NCBI GenBank assembly: GCA_017395085.1
Contig: JAFPWF010000024.1
Coordinates: 1-64,000, forward strand
From: Oscillospiraceae bacterium
Lineage (GTDB): Bacteria > Bacillota > Clostridia > Oscillospirales > Oscillospiraceae
DNA length: 64,000 nt
Reading direction: 5' to 3'
Shown: piece by piece, positions 34,653 through 43,001 of the stretch
Position numbering within the stretch: the stretch's first letter is position 1
Layout of the letters: the number at the start of each line of letters is the position of its first letter
Made by a program: the position numbers and the translations under genes
Notes under the pieces: model-generated
The model's input: only the letters and a program-made list of their open reading frames with translations
Told to the model about the DNA's origin: nothing
Databases searched by the model: none

Positions 34653-36638
34653 ATGAAAAGAATAACAATGATCTCAATTGCATTGACCATTTTATTCCTG
34701 TTAATGGCAACGGCATTACCACATTCTGCATATGCGCAGGGAAATATGGAATATGAATTCGCATTTGCTGTTCATTCCATCAACGATGATCAATACATTC
34801 GCCATGTAGGGCCGGACCTTTCAGCAGATACGCTTTATGGCAATGAATATTATGTCCTCTATCTGACCATTCACAACAACAGCGGAAAAGTCCAGAATTA
34901 TTCCAAAGCAGTGCTTTCTGTAGATGACCATTCCTATACCTGGGAGGATCTGACGGTTAACAAAGCGTTTAGTTTGCGCTTGAGTCGTGATGCAATGAAA
35001 ATGATTTCAGCCGGAAAGCATGTATGCACCCTGCAGCTGGACGGAAATCTTGTTCATTCAAACACCTTTGTAATGCAGCGAGACTGGGGAAGCCTGATGA
35101 AGCTCCCCACGCAGGAACAGATTAACCGTTATAACCCAGAAGGTCAGCGTTCCCCTTATATTTCATTCCGTACCGGATTTGGGAGCTGCGGCGGTTACAC
35201 GGAATACTCTGTTGATGTTCATACAGACCACTTGCCTTATGGTACCTATTTGTGCTCGATAGACTGGTGGATGGATTTAAGTTCACTTGAAAAAAACTAC
35301 ACGAAAGTATGGGCAGATTACGGCGGCGCAGGAGGAGGGTACTGCGGCCTGCAGGTCTGGGATGACGGCACGAGAGGCGTGATCATGACTCTGTGGGATA
35401 CGTTCTGCGAGGATCAGTTCGGGAATGTCAGTCAAATCAAGGCAAAAGTCCTCTACCCAGAAAATGCCGCAGATACAGATCACAATAACAGCAGCGAAGG
35501 AAGCTTTGTTCACTACAGTTACCCATATGACTGGAAGGCAGGAAAAGGCTATCGTTTCCTTCTGCAGCAATCAAACGGAAACAACGGAAATGTGCTGATG
35601 ACACTTTGGATAGGCGATATTGAAGCAGGAGCCTGGACGAAGCTATTCTGCTTTGATACAGGAATTCAGGACATTTGGATCAGAAGCACTGGAGGATTCC
35701 TCGAGAACTACATAGTAAAAACCTCCGGAGAAGTTCGCACCATGGAATTTCGAAATATTCGTGCGCGCATGAGGAACAGCGGCCGGTGGGAAGACGCAGA
35801 ATCGGTTACCTACAGTATTAATGCAAGCGTGGGAACCAGCAGTTATCAGGGGAGCTATAACTTTGGACAGGATTCCCGCAGCTGCTGGATCATTACCTCC
35901 GGGATCCCCGGATTAAACCAGCCAAATTCCAATACCGGCCCATATCCGGTTCCCCAGACCAGAGAGTTTATGCCGGAACTGCCAAAAATGACAGAGGAAT
36001 ACACACTTGTTGATCCAGTATCTGCCCCGGCAGCCGAGGAATATCCTAGCGATGAACAGGAGCTGCAAATTGAGGAATGGTGGCTCGAAAATGCGGAACC
36101 TCAGATTGAAGAGGTGAAGCCGGCTGCGGAAGAAAATGATAATTCATGGTGCACATCCGCAGCACCGGAACCGCCTGAAGAATATGATGAGTTTCTCAGA
36201 AGCGGAGATTGGGTGCTGGATCTTGCCTGGGCTGATATGGATTATGAAGATCTGCTTTTCTGGCCGTCCCAATGGTGTGTGTATGATGTGGACAGAAACG
36301 GTACACAGGAACTCATAGTGCAATTCAACGGCTTCTGGCTGATATATACCAGCCGTAACGGGCAGATCCGGCTTGTGAGCACCGGCGCATTAACAAGAGA
36401 TATGGCAGTTTCAGTATGCCCTGAATTGGGTATTGTCCGTTTTGACGGAGGACACACAAGCTGGTCGTTCACCTGCTTTGTCAGGATCATAAATGGGACA
36501 GAGCAGGCTCGCTTTGAACGGGATAAGGAAGACCCGTATTACTTAGGCTTCACCGCTGCCGAAGTGGATCCTTCACTGGAAGGAGCATACTTTCAGCTTG
36601 AGCAAAATGACGTATGCGGCATAGAAATCTATGCCTGA
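34653..36638 (+). CDS. Secreted DUF3472-like protein with acidic linker
   Basis: This 661-residue exported protein has a signal peptide of about 28 residues ending SAYA-Q. A beta-rich N-terminal domain is followed by a region resembling DUF3472 (about 165-330: TEYSVDVHTDHLPYGTYLCS, GGYCGLQVWDDGTRGVIMTL), a fold thought to bind glycans or peptidoglycan surfaces. Residues about 430-515 are acidic and Pro/Glu-rich, a likely unstructured spacer. The last 145 residues form another domain (CVYDVDRNGTQELIVQFNG) that looks like an FG-GAP or calcium-loop type repeat. AAGGAG precedes the ATG. It follows the kinase-STAND pair across a terminator; a functional link is only suggested by position. Confidence 0.7.
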   Translation: MKRITMISIALTILFLLMATALPHSAYAQGNMEYEFAFAVHSINDDQYIRHVGPDLSADTLYGNEYYVLYLTIHNNSGKVQNYSKAVLSVDDHSYTWEDLTVNKAFSLRLSRDAMKMISAGKHVCTLQLDGNLVHSNTFVMQRDWGSLMKLPTQEQINRYNPEGQRSPYISFRTGFGSCGGYTEYSVDVHTDHLPYGTYLCSIDWWMDLSSLEKNYTKVWADYGGAGGGYCGLQVWDDGTRGVIMTLWDTFCEDQFGNVSQIKAKVLYPENAADTDHNNSSEGSFVHYSYPYDWKAGKGYRFLLQQSNGNNGNVLMTLWIGDIEAGAWTKLFCFDTGIQDIWIRSTGGFLENYIVKTSGEVRTMEFRNIRARMRNSGRWEDAESVTYSINASVGTSSYQGSYNFGQDSRSCWIITSGIPGLNQPNSNTGPYPVPQTREFMPELPKMTEEYTLVDPVSAPAAEEYPSDEQELQIEEWWLENAEPQIEEVKPAAEENDNSWCTSAAPEPPEEYDEFLRSGDWVLDLAWADMDYEDLLFWPSQWCVYDVDRNGTQELIVQFNGFWLIYTSRNGQIRLVSTGALTRDMAVSVCPELGIVRFDGGHTSWSFTCFVRIINGTEQARFERDKEDPYYLGFTAAEVDPSLEGAYFQLEQNDVCGIEIYA

Positions 36639-36647
36639 GGAAAGAAA

Positions 36648-36676
36648 GCAGGAACCGGAGTTCTTTCGGTTCCTGC
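36648..36676 (+). terminator. Intrinsic terminator-like hairpin
   Basis: 10-bp arms (36648-36657 with 36667-36676, GCAGGAACCG) lie 10 bases after the DUF3472-like gene. The T tail is weak. Confidence 0.55.
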
Positions 36677-36761
36677 CGCATAAATAATACTGAAATTTGC
36701 ACTTTTTCAAAAAGCAGAGATATCCATAAGATGACAGCATGCTTTACTTGTCAGGACAACA

Positions 36762-36790
36762 TTCAATTGCGTAATAAGCGCTGGTATGAT
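36762..36790 (+). promoter_or_regulatory. Possible extended -10 promoter in the 338-base gap 36639-36976
   Basis: TTCAAT (36762-36767) and TATGAT (36785-36790) are 17 bases apart, with TG one base before the -10 box. Apart from the hairpin at 36648 I see nothing else in this A/T-rich gap. Confidence 0.35.
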
Positions 36791-36976
36791 ACATTGATAT
36801 TAAGGAATGATCATCCTGAAGAGCCTGCATGAGTGTTGGTATATTTTGTATTAGAAATAAAGCAGATGATTATAAAGTGATGGGCAGACACAGCCCAATG
36901 ATGATAAAACAGAACATATTCTGCGCTTGAAAAGAAAAGGGAGCATAGAATGTGTTGAACATGGAGAGAAAAGAGC

Positions 36977-38125
36977 ATGAAGAAAAAACTGCCGGGCTGG
37001 GCAATTGATCTCATCGGTATTTTTTCCGGAGGAGGCATTATGCTGCTGTCCTTTTTGAGCAGATTTGTTTTCAAAGAAAAAACTGCAGAGATTATGGTAT
37101 CGTTTCTAATTTCCTTTGGTTTTCTTACATCCTTTGCTTTCCTTGTTTCATTTGTTGTTCGAAGTATTAAGGCATTGAGGTCAGACAAAAAAGAAGAGAA
37201 GAAACGGCAGGATTCTTCCGGCAACTCGCGTATTACTGCAATGGTTGTAGGCGGACTGTTCGTCATTCTTTCTCTGTTCGATGCTCTATCAGATACTCCT
37301 ACTTTTGCCACTATAGCGTTATTGTTGTGGATTCCTGCTGTGGAAGTGTTTCTTGTTGTGCTTATTATCCGGGGTGTGAAAGCTTTTGCCATGCGGATAA
37401 AAGGGGGGCACATCGAACCTTCTGCCCGTGCATATAAACAGGCCGATTCCGGGGTAAGAGTGGACAATCTGGAAGACGGAACTGGCAAAAAGCATGAAAT
37501 CTACGTTTATAATCAGGATGAGTCATTTCGGTTTAACAGAGATGCGGCACCGCTTTCCTGGGGGTTTGTGTTCCTTTTGCTGGTTCTGCTGTTTCCCTTT
37601 GGGGTATACTGTCTCATTGTAAAAACTCTTTCAGAACGTGCCAGAGCGTTTCGAAACGGAACAACAATGCTGACGGCAGGCATTGTGGCTCTGATTCCAT
37701 CCTTAGGTTTTATCCTTCTGATTGCTGTGACCGGAGCAGACAGTCTGCATGCTTTCCTTGCTGTTACTGCCGCTCCGGCTGCTGCAGCTGTTCTAAGTAT
37801 TGCCCTTGCGGCCTACGGCGCATGGCTGAAGCATCGCGGCGAAGAAGAAGATAATTACCGCAGTTTGATTACAGTGGAAGGCGTGACGAACATCGACACG
37901 CTCGCTGAACACAATCATACAGACTACGCGCATGTTTCGACAGTTATCGACAGGCTGATTGATGCGGAACTCCTCGGAGACGCATATCTGTCCCACGAAG
38001 AACGGGAGGTAATTGTTCCCGGAATCTCGCAAAAAATAGCACGACGGTGCCCGAGTTGCGGCGGGACCACAGTGCTGTTTTCAAATGAGCCGCAAATCTG
38101 TGAGTATTGCGGAGGCACGATATGA
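36977..38125 (+). CDS. Membrane protein with winged-helix-like module and C-terminal zinc ribbon
   Basis: This is a 382-residue protein with about six hydrophobic segments (for example IGIFSGGGIMLLSFLSRFVF, ATIALLLWIPAVEVFLVVLI, FVFLLLVLLFPFGVYCLIV). Two span pairs flank a polar middle loop. After the last span, residues about 300-350 look like a small winged helix (NIDTLAEHNHTDYAHVSTVI, DRLIDAELLGD), and the tail is a CPSC/CEYC zinc ribbon (358-378). The next gene contains a similar membrane plus winged-helix layout and overlaps by ATGA, so they probably form a complex. GAGAG ribosome site. Function unknown. Confidence 0.65.
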   Translation: MKKKLPGWAIDLIGIFSGGGIMLLSFLSRFVFKEKTAEIMVSFLISFGFLTSFAFLVSFVVRSIKALRSDKKEEKKRQDSSGNSRITAMVVGGLFVILSLFDALSDTPTFATIALLLWIPAVEVFLVVLIIRGVKAFAMRIKGGHIEPSARAYKQADSGVRVDNLEDGTGKKHEIYVYNQDESFRFNRDAAPLSWGFVFLLLVLLFPFGVYCLIVKTLSERARAFRNGTTMLTAGIVALIPSLGFILLIAVTGADSLHAFLAVTAAPAAAAVLSIALAAYGAWLKHRGEEEDNYRSLITVEGVTNIDTLAEHNHTDYAHVSTVIDRLIDAELLGDAYLSHEEREVIVPGISQKIARRCPSCGGTTVLFSNEPQICEYCGGTI

Positions 38126-38712
38126 AAGCCGGGAAAAAGACAATTGAAGAGCGCAATGCTCTCAGAACAATCTTGCTGCTTGCAGCCTGCTTTTATCCGA
38201 TCCCGTTTGCATTTGCCGTGACGTGGTTAGAGATGAAGGACTATAGCATAAGAAATCGCCGCCTTATTTATTTTGGCTTGGGCGCTTGTACTGTCAGCGT
38301 CTGGATGCTTATAGATACTTTGGTCAGTTCATTTCTCTCCGAGACGGGTAAAGTATCTTCTATCCTGTATATGTTGGATGTATTGATTCTTCCGGGTGGG
38401 ATTTATCTTCTGGTGTTGTATGGCATCCTCATGAGGCGAAATCGAAGGATTCAAAAGTGCCTGATGCTGATCCAAAAGGAGCATATCACGTTAATCTCGC
38501 GAATTGGTGAAATATTGGGGCTTTCAGACACAGAGATAAGAACACTTTTGAACTTTATGATTCAAAAGAATCTGTTGGAGGGTGCTTCGCTGTCAGAGAA
38601 CGACGATGAGATCGCATTCTCCAGGAGTGTAGAGCCAAGACAAAATCCCACAAATTCAGTGAGCTATTCGGAGTTTGGGCTAAATACCAGGAGAGCGTTG
38701 ATCTGGTTCTGA
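38122..38712 (+). CDS. Membrane protein with winged-helix-like module, 3' end frameshifted
   Basis: The ATG overlaps the stop of the preceding gene (ATGA), with GGAGG before it. The 196-residue product has three spans (TILLLAACFYPIPFAFAVTW, LIYFGLGACTVSVWMLIDTL, LYMLDVLILPGGIYLLVLYG), then a segment alike in pattern to the winged-helix part of its neighbour (LISRIGEILGLSDTEIRTLL, NFMIQKNLLEG). After about residue 173 the frame loses sense and stops at 38712, while the adjacent frame continues as convincing protein to 38999. The gene is therefore either truncated by an indel or read by frameshifting. Function unknown. Confidence 0.6.
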   Translation: MKAGKKTIEERNALRTILLLAACFYPIPFAFAVTWLEMKDYSIRNRRLIYFGLGACTVSVWMLIDTLVSSFLSETGKVSSILYMLDVLILPGGIYLLVLYGILMRRNRRIQKCLMLIQKEHITLISRIGEILGLSDTEIRTLLNFMIQKNLLEGASLSENDDEIAFSRSVEPRQNPTNSVSYSEFGLNTRRALIWF

Positions 38713-38999
38713 CGTCATCTTTAAAGCAAAGAATCGTTCAGATGGACAGGATAATCTGCACAGATGCGAACACACATTCGATGTTGGACATTTGCATCGA
38801 TGGAGACTGCGTCTATGTGGCCCAATGGAAAAAGAAACTCTTTGAGACAATCTCGGATGATATTAAGGCAGTAGAAGCAGCTGCCCGGGAAGATGCCCGC
38901 TTGCTTGCTGCCGTCCTTGACATTTTTTTGGACAGTCCTGTTCTCTTCCCCGAGACTACCCGCAGTGACGCTGAAGACCGAGTTTCTCATTGGGGATAA
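38610..38999 (+). pseudogene. Frameshifted continuation of the 38122 gene
   Basis: From 38610 the neighbouring frame is open and reads, after about 38643, KSHKFSELFGVWAKYQESVD, then LVLTSSLKQRIVQMDRIICT and on to a stop at 38999. It would add about 115 residues to the upstream membrane protein. The crossover probably lies near GACAAAATCC at 38639-38648, which contains a run of four A. A separate small gene starting at ATG 38742 (85 residues) is possible, but it has no good ribosome site. Confidence 0.55.
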
Positions 39000-39154
39000 G
39001 CAAGAAAGCTGTCGATAGAGAAAATGAAGAAAGATGACATATAACTTGTCGCGCAATCAGGACGTGATAAAAAGTCAACAGGAACCAAAGATTATCCGGT
39101 TTTTGCATACTGTCCGCCAAAAAAACAGATAATGGCTTCTGAAGAGTAGAACCG

Positions 39155-39163
39155 TGTTATGAT
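39155..39163 (+). promoter_or_regulatory. Extended -10 promoter of the secreted discoidin-like gene
   Basis: TGTTATGAT (TG at 39155-39156, -10 box 39158-39163) lies 32 bases before the ATG; no clear -35 box. Confidence 0.45.
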
Positions 39164-39194
39164 GAAACCATAACAATACAGGAGGGATATAAAC

Positions 39195-39782
39195 ATGAAG
39201 AAGATCTTTATGCGCATGGTAAGTTTGTTCCTAGCAGTCCTGATGGTTTCATCTGTTCCGCAAACCTGTTTTGGTCATTATTATGGTTATGGCGACGAAT
39301 TGGAAGCAGAATGGAAGATTGGCAATCTGGATGGGAACGTATGGCATCCATTTACCAGTGCCTGGGCAAGTTCAACGCTGAAGGAGGGGGACATTATCTT
39401 CCGTGCCGGCTATGCTATCGATAATAAGCAGAAGTATCAGCGACCCTGGGTGGAGGGCGTCCGCGGCAGCGGGATCGGCGAAACACTTACCCTGTATTTT
39501 GATGACGAATACTGTATTGGCGGATTGACGTTCCGCCTCGGTTATGCACGGGATCAGGCCAGATATAACAAAAACAACCGCCCGAGCGAACTGCTGATCT
39601 CGTTTTCTGATGGCAGCTATGTAGACTGCTGGTTTGAGGACATCAATGCGGAACAATCCATCGTGATCCCAGACCTCGTATACACTAACTATGTAGAAAT
39701 CACCATTTTGAATGTCTACTGCGGGACGCAGTGTGACGACACCTGCATTTATCAGGTAAAAGCATACGAGATGGTCGGCTGA
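39195..39782 (+). CDS. Secreted NADase-type glycan-binding (discoidin-like) domain protein
   Basis: This 195-residue exported protein has a signal peptide (MKKIFMRMVSLFLAVLMVSS, cleavage near residue 27). The mature part fits the NADase-type glycan-binding domain named after the translocation domain of streptococcal NADase. Motifs are ASSTL, PWVEGVRGSGIGETLTLYFD, NGY-like RLGYARD, NNRPSELLISFSDGS, and the closing VEITILNVYCGTQCDDTCI. Such domains bind carbohydrates or cell surfaces. It has no catalytic domain, so it is likely a surface or secreted binding protein. GGAGGG ribosome site. Confidence 0.75.
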   Translation: MKKIFMRMVSLFLAVLMVSSVPQTCFGHYYGYGDELEAEWKIGNLDGNVWHPFTSAWASSTLKEGDIIFRAGYAIDNKQKYQRPWVEGVRGSGIGETLTLYFDDEYCIGGLTFRLGYARDQARYNKNNRPSELLISFSDGSYVDCWFEDINAEQSIVIPDLVYTNYVEITILNVYCGTQCDDTCIYQVKAYEMVG

Positions 39783-39881
39783 AAGACACGGACAAAGTTC
39801 GCATATTATTTTCTATGAAGATTTGAATTTAATCTGCTACAATATCACCAAGATCAAAGTATGAAACAAAAGAGTATTTCG

Positions 39882-39911
39882 TTGACAAATCCCGTCTGAC
39901 AACTTTATACT
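39882..39911 (+). promoter_or_regulatory. Strong orphan promoter
   Basis: TTGACA (39882-39887) and TATACT (39906-39911) are separated by 18 bases. No gene follows on this strand; a terminator-like hairpin begins 48 bases later. Confidence 0.5.
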
Positions 39912-39917
39912 ACTAGC

Positions 39918-39992
39918 AACAACATTAGCAGAAGCCACAATAAATATAGACGAATACAGCACGGCGGATCAACTGATCCGCCGTGCATATTT
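39918..39992 (+). ncRNA. Candidate small RNA (promoter to terminator, no ORF)
   Basis: The predicted transcript runs from about 39918 to the U-rich end after the hairpin at 39959-39986, about 75 bases. It has no start codon with a ribosome site and lies between convergent genes. It is supported only by the promoter and terminator pattern. Confidence 0.35.
39959..39986 (+). terminator. Intrinsic terminator
   Basis: The inverted repeat GCACGGCGGATCA / TGATCCGCCGTGC is followed by ATATTTTAT. It can end both the discoidin-like gene and the candidate small RNA. Confidence 0.7.
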
Positions 39993-40068
39993 TATCTCAC
40001 TTCATATGGAGACATCGTCAAAAAAAGATTTTGCTATCAAAAGAGTTCGTTTATCTCTTATCGTGTTT

Positions 40069-41097
40069 CTATCTCAAAAGGCAGATTACGGAATCTTTCG
40101 TGCCGGAAGCGTAACTAGCCATCGTCAGGGCAAGCGACTTGCTGCTGCCCTGAATCTCCTGTGAGACCTTGTAAATCAGGAGAATTTCTCTCGATAATTC
40201 GGACGGCGCTTCATGTTTGCTTTCGGAAGAGCTTTCAGGAAACCTTGAATATGACCAGTCATATTTATCCTGGTTATTATATAGAATCTGAAGTTCATAA
40301 ACTAAACTGTTATCTTTTATAAGGATTTCTTTCGGTGTTTTCGTTTCATCCGTCAAATCAAAAACATCTGCACGGATCACCAAGAAAACAAAACCGGCCT
40401 CTGCCGGGCCACGATCTTCAAAGCCCAGGGGAAAAGGCGAAAAAGTATACTCCGTAACCTTTACTCCCAGACCGTCATATTCTACCATTTCGCCAACGGA
40501 ATAAATAATCGGCTTCATTGTAGACAACGACCCAACGGCTTTTGAAACAGCAGGCTCTGAGGAAGTTGCGAGCCCGGTTGCCCTATCGCCTGAGTGCAGC
40601 CAGGCATAGGTCATGAGAGCAATGAAGGTTGCTCCGAGTAGGACTGCCTTGATCCATAGCCATTTTTTACTTGGTTCTATCGGCTGCAGAAAGGTTATGC
40701 TATTTTTAGGCGGGTCTGTTACTCTTATGCGGATCGGCTCTGGTCGACCGGTTCGAGTGTTGATGTGAAACCAGCAGAGAATATTGTAATTGTTTTCATC
40801 AACAACAAAACAGGTATTATAGGATGGGGCGAGAGGAATCTTTAATATTAAACTGTGAGTACCGTAAAGCAATGGGACCGTCATCCGTTGTTTTTCTTTG
40901 AGCTCGCCGATGATTGTGCCGTCCACGATCACTTTTGTTTTAAACGCCTTGGCAGCGAAACTAGGGAATCTGGCAAAAGATATTCTACCTATTCCGGGAA
41001 TATTCATTATAGCAGGAGATCCAACTTTCGCACCGCATTCCGGACAGTATTCCGAATTGTCAGGCACTAATGTTTTGCAATTTAAACAGTAAACCAT
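40069..41097 (-). CDS. Zinc-ribbon membrane protein with DUF4352-like outer domain
   Basis: This 342-residue protein has an N-terminal zinc ribbon (C4, C7, C18, C21) and a beta-rich cytoplasmic domain (VIVDGTIIGELKEKQRMTVP, 56-130). One span follows at about 147-167 (WLWIKAVLLGATFIALMTYA), then an outer region (205-342) with a telokin-like pattern (VGEMVEYDGLGVKVTEYTFS, FVFLVIRADVFDLTDETKTP) matching DUF4352. Such proteins are common, uncharacterised envelope proteins of Clostridia. A GGGGG ribosome site lies before the ATG, and a consensus promoter lies 45-75 bases upstream. Confidence 0.7.
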   Translation of the reverse strand: MVYCLNCKTLVPDNSEYCPECGAKVGSPAIMNIPGIGRISFARFPSFAAKAFKTKVIVDGTIIGELKEKQRMTVPLLYGTHSLILKIPLAPSYNTCFVVDENNYNILCWFHINTRTGRPEPIRIRVTDPPKNSITFLQPIEPSKKWLWIKAVLLGATFIALMTYAWLHSGDRATGLATSSEPAVSKAVGSLSTMKPIIYSVGEMVEYDGLGVKVTEYTFSPFPLGFEDRGPAEAGFVFLVIRADVFDLTDETKTPKEILIKDNSLVYELQILYNNQDKYDWSYSRFPESSSESKHEAPSELSREILLIYKVSQEIQGSSKSLALTMASYASGTKDSVICLLR

Positions 41098-41141
41098 TGA
41101 TCAATTGCCCCCAGAAGATGTGTAACCTTTATTATCCTGTC

Positions 41142-41170
41142 ATAATAAAAGCTGTTTTCAGTACTGACAA
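41142..41170 (-). promoter_or_regulatory. Promoter of the zinc-ribbon membrane protein gene
   Basis: On the minus strand, TTGTCA (41170-41165) and TATTAT (41147-41142) are separated by 17 bases. The rest of the 299-base gap 41098-41396 shows no recognisable feature. Confidence 0.5.
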
Positions 41171-41396
41171 AATGGCAAAGCATAAATAACCTCCATGATA
41201 ATCAGAAAAGAGTGCGCCTCCTTAGATGCCGAGGATGCTGGCTTTAAGGAAAACTGGAAATGAGGCTATTGCTGTTACCGGGTAACTCCAAAGTGTATCA
41301 GACAGCTATAACAAAGGATTGGCAACAACTCCGACAAGCCCTCTCGGGAAAAACACATTAGTATGTACTAGGGTTTGTATCTAATACTCGCAATTA

Positions 41397-42404
41397 TTAA
41401 CCTCTGAGCAGTTGCTCAGCGGTCTCCCTGATATGAGGATCCATAACTGTTCTGAAGCTATAATAGCAAATGGAACGGACCAGACCCCGGTTCAGAGGAA
41501 AGTGATTGGCGGCGCTTAGATACGCCGGAAGCAGTCGATCTGCATCTGATATACCCCGGCACGGCCCTTCATCCAATGAATATTCCAAAAGCTTCCCGAT
41601 TGCTGTGAATTCCGCTTCTGAGACACCCCTTTCAAGACGCTCCAATGCGCCGGCTTTCCAGAGGCAGAGATCCGCAGAATATTGAGGAATAATTGTGTTT
41701 TCTGCACCTTCAAACAGAATCCAGTCCGAGATCTCCTCTGTCTCAGGTCGCAGATAGTTCACTGCATGAATCCGACCCCAGCCGTGAACGTGCTTGGCAA
41801 GCTGGAAGAGGGCTGTGTTTCCGTCCCTGCAGGCACGCGAAGAAAGGTACCTTGCTGCAAACCAGGTAAACTCGTCATATGCACCCAGGGACATATTTAT
41901 CTCTTTAATAAAAGGTAATTGGTCAGTGAAGATGGAAAGCAAGGTCAAGCCAAACTTCACGACCATGAACGAGGTGCCAAAGCTGATGAGATAATCACCA
42001 AATTTCAGGAGGTTTTCCACATTCAGGTCGCTGATATGTTCCAGCATGACGCACACCATCGTATCATACATCCGCATGACGGAAGCTTTTTTCTCCAACT
42101 GCTCAAAAATATGCAGGATCTGCGGTATATGCTCGGAGTTGTCTTCCTCAGAAATCAGAGTGAGTGCTTTCAGAATCTTATCCTTCGTCTCTTCGTCGGC
42201 CTGATACGGTGTCATATGATAAAGAAGCATGCCGTCCATAGCCCCCGGCGCCCACTTTGCAGAACTCCTGTTATCCGCACCTGCAATGAAAAAATTCTCC
42301 GGCAGTTCGCCCTCATGCAGGTGCTTTTCGATGTATTCTAAGATCGGCATTCCAAGAGAATGCGCCTCTTCCGTTGGCACTTCTTTTGGTGTATTCTCAT
42401 CCAT
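41397..42404 (-). CDS. Helical-repeat protein, unknown function
   Basis: This is a 335-residue soluble, mostly helical protein that I do not recognise. It opens acidic (MDENTPKEVPTEEAHSLGMP), then shows GADNRSSAKWAPGAMDGMLL and a series of amphipathic helices that look like HEAT/TPR-type repeats. These include RIHAVNYLRPETEEISDWIL, a segment of the kind found in HEAT-like sets. No signal, span or catalytic motif is seen. It is the last gene of the island, separated by 75 bases from the dnaE operon tail on the same strand, so it may also receive transcription from there. Confidence 0.55.
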   Translation of the reverse strand: MDENTPKEVPTEEAHSLGMPILEYIEKHLHEGELPENFFIAGADNRSSAKWAPGAMDGMLLYHMTPYQADEETKDKILKALTLISEEDNSEHIPQILHIFEQLEKKASVMRMYDTMVCVMLEHISDLNVENLLKFGDYLISFGTSFMVVKFGLTLLSIFTDQLPFIKEINMSLGAYDEFTWFAARYLSSRACRDGNTALFQLAKHVHGWGRIHAVNYLRPETEEISDWILFEGAENTIIPQYSADLCLWKAGALERLERGVSEAEFTAIGKLLEYSLDEGPCRGISDADRLLPAYLSAANHFPLNRGLVRSICYYSFRTVMDPHIRETAEQLLRG

Positions 42405-42479
42405 TTTCTCGATCCTCTTTACTATTCTTTTTCGGTAACGACATATCGAAGTAGTTTGCCTTGCAGAAAGAACTTATAC

Positions 42480-42719
42480 TCAGTACACCGTTTTGATTGC
42501 CTCTTTGTCCGCGTTACACGTGCGGCAGAAGGTATCCATGTCCTCATCCGTGCGGACCAGCATGATCTCGTGCAGTTTCCCGGATTCGAGGTCGCGCATG
42601 CAGGCAGTTTTCTCGCCGGTGCAGATGCTGGCGCGGATCACAGGCTCATACTGCGCGGGCGGGAATTCCCCCAGAATGGAAGAAACCGCCGGCGGAGACT
42701 TCTTTTTGAAGATGTTCAT
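42480..42719 (-). CDS. 79-residue protein, unknown
   Basis: This small soluble protein starts MNIFKKKSPPAVSSILGEFP and holds four cysteines, including ICTGEKTACM and FCRTC, and an RTDEDMDTF segment. The start at 42719 overlaps the stop codon of the 80-residue gene (ATGA), which decides against upstream codons. Similar short ORFs are common in Clostridia, but I know no function. The cysteines could bind a metal. Confidence 0.55.
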   Translation of the reverse strand: MNIFKKKSPPAVSSILGEFPPAQYEPVIRASICTGEKTACMRDLESGKLHEIMLVRTDEDMDTFCRTCNADKEAIKTVY

Positions 42720-42958
42720 GACTTTTTGATGGGCAGCCACCAGGTAAACCCGAAGGCAAGGCACTGCGCGAGACCTTCCGGCACGGAGAGACCGTTTTCA
42801 GCGGCCACCTTCCGCCCGATTGTGGCATATTCCGTGGCGTGCATCAGAAACAGAATCAGCAGCGGGAGCGGCTTTTTCTTTGCTGCGAGTGCTGCAAACC
42901 AAGCGTACAGGCCGACGCAGATCGGCTTGCCGAACTGTTTTGTGATCTTCAAAAACAT
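42716..42958 (-). CDS. 80-residue small membrane protein
   Basis: This protein has two or three hydrophobic stretches (GLYAWFAALAAKKKPLPLLI, LFLMHATEYATIGRK, AQCLAFGFTWWLP) and a basic C-terminus. AGGAGG stands before the ATG. It lies 43 bases after the radical SAM gene and overlaps the 79-residue gene by four bases, forming the tail of the dnaE operon. The HATEY segment in a span recalls small uncharacterised membrane proteins; no function can be given. Confidence 0.55.
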   Translation of the reverse strand: MFLKITKQFGKPICVGLYAWFAALAAKKKPLPLLILFLMHATEYATIGRKVAAENGLSVPEGLAQCLAFGFTWWLPIKKS

Positions 42959-43001
42959 AGGCGTCCTCCTTTGATACGCTGCTGTATCAGGCAGCGTGAT
43001 T

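Noticed and set aside
38742-38999. Independent 85-codon gene
   Set aside because: No good ribosome site, and the same frame extends convincingly upstream to 38643; it is better read as the displaced end of the gene starting at 38122.
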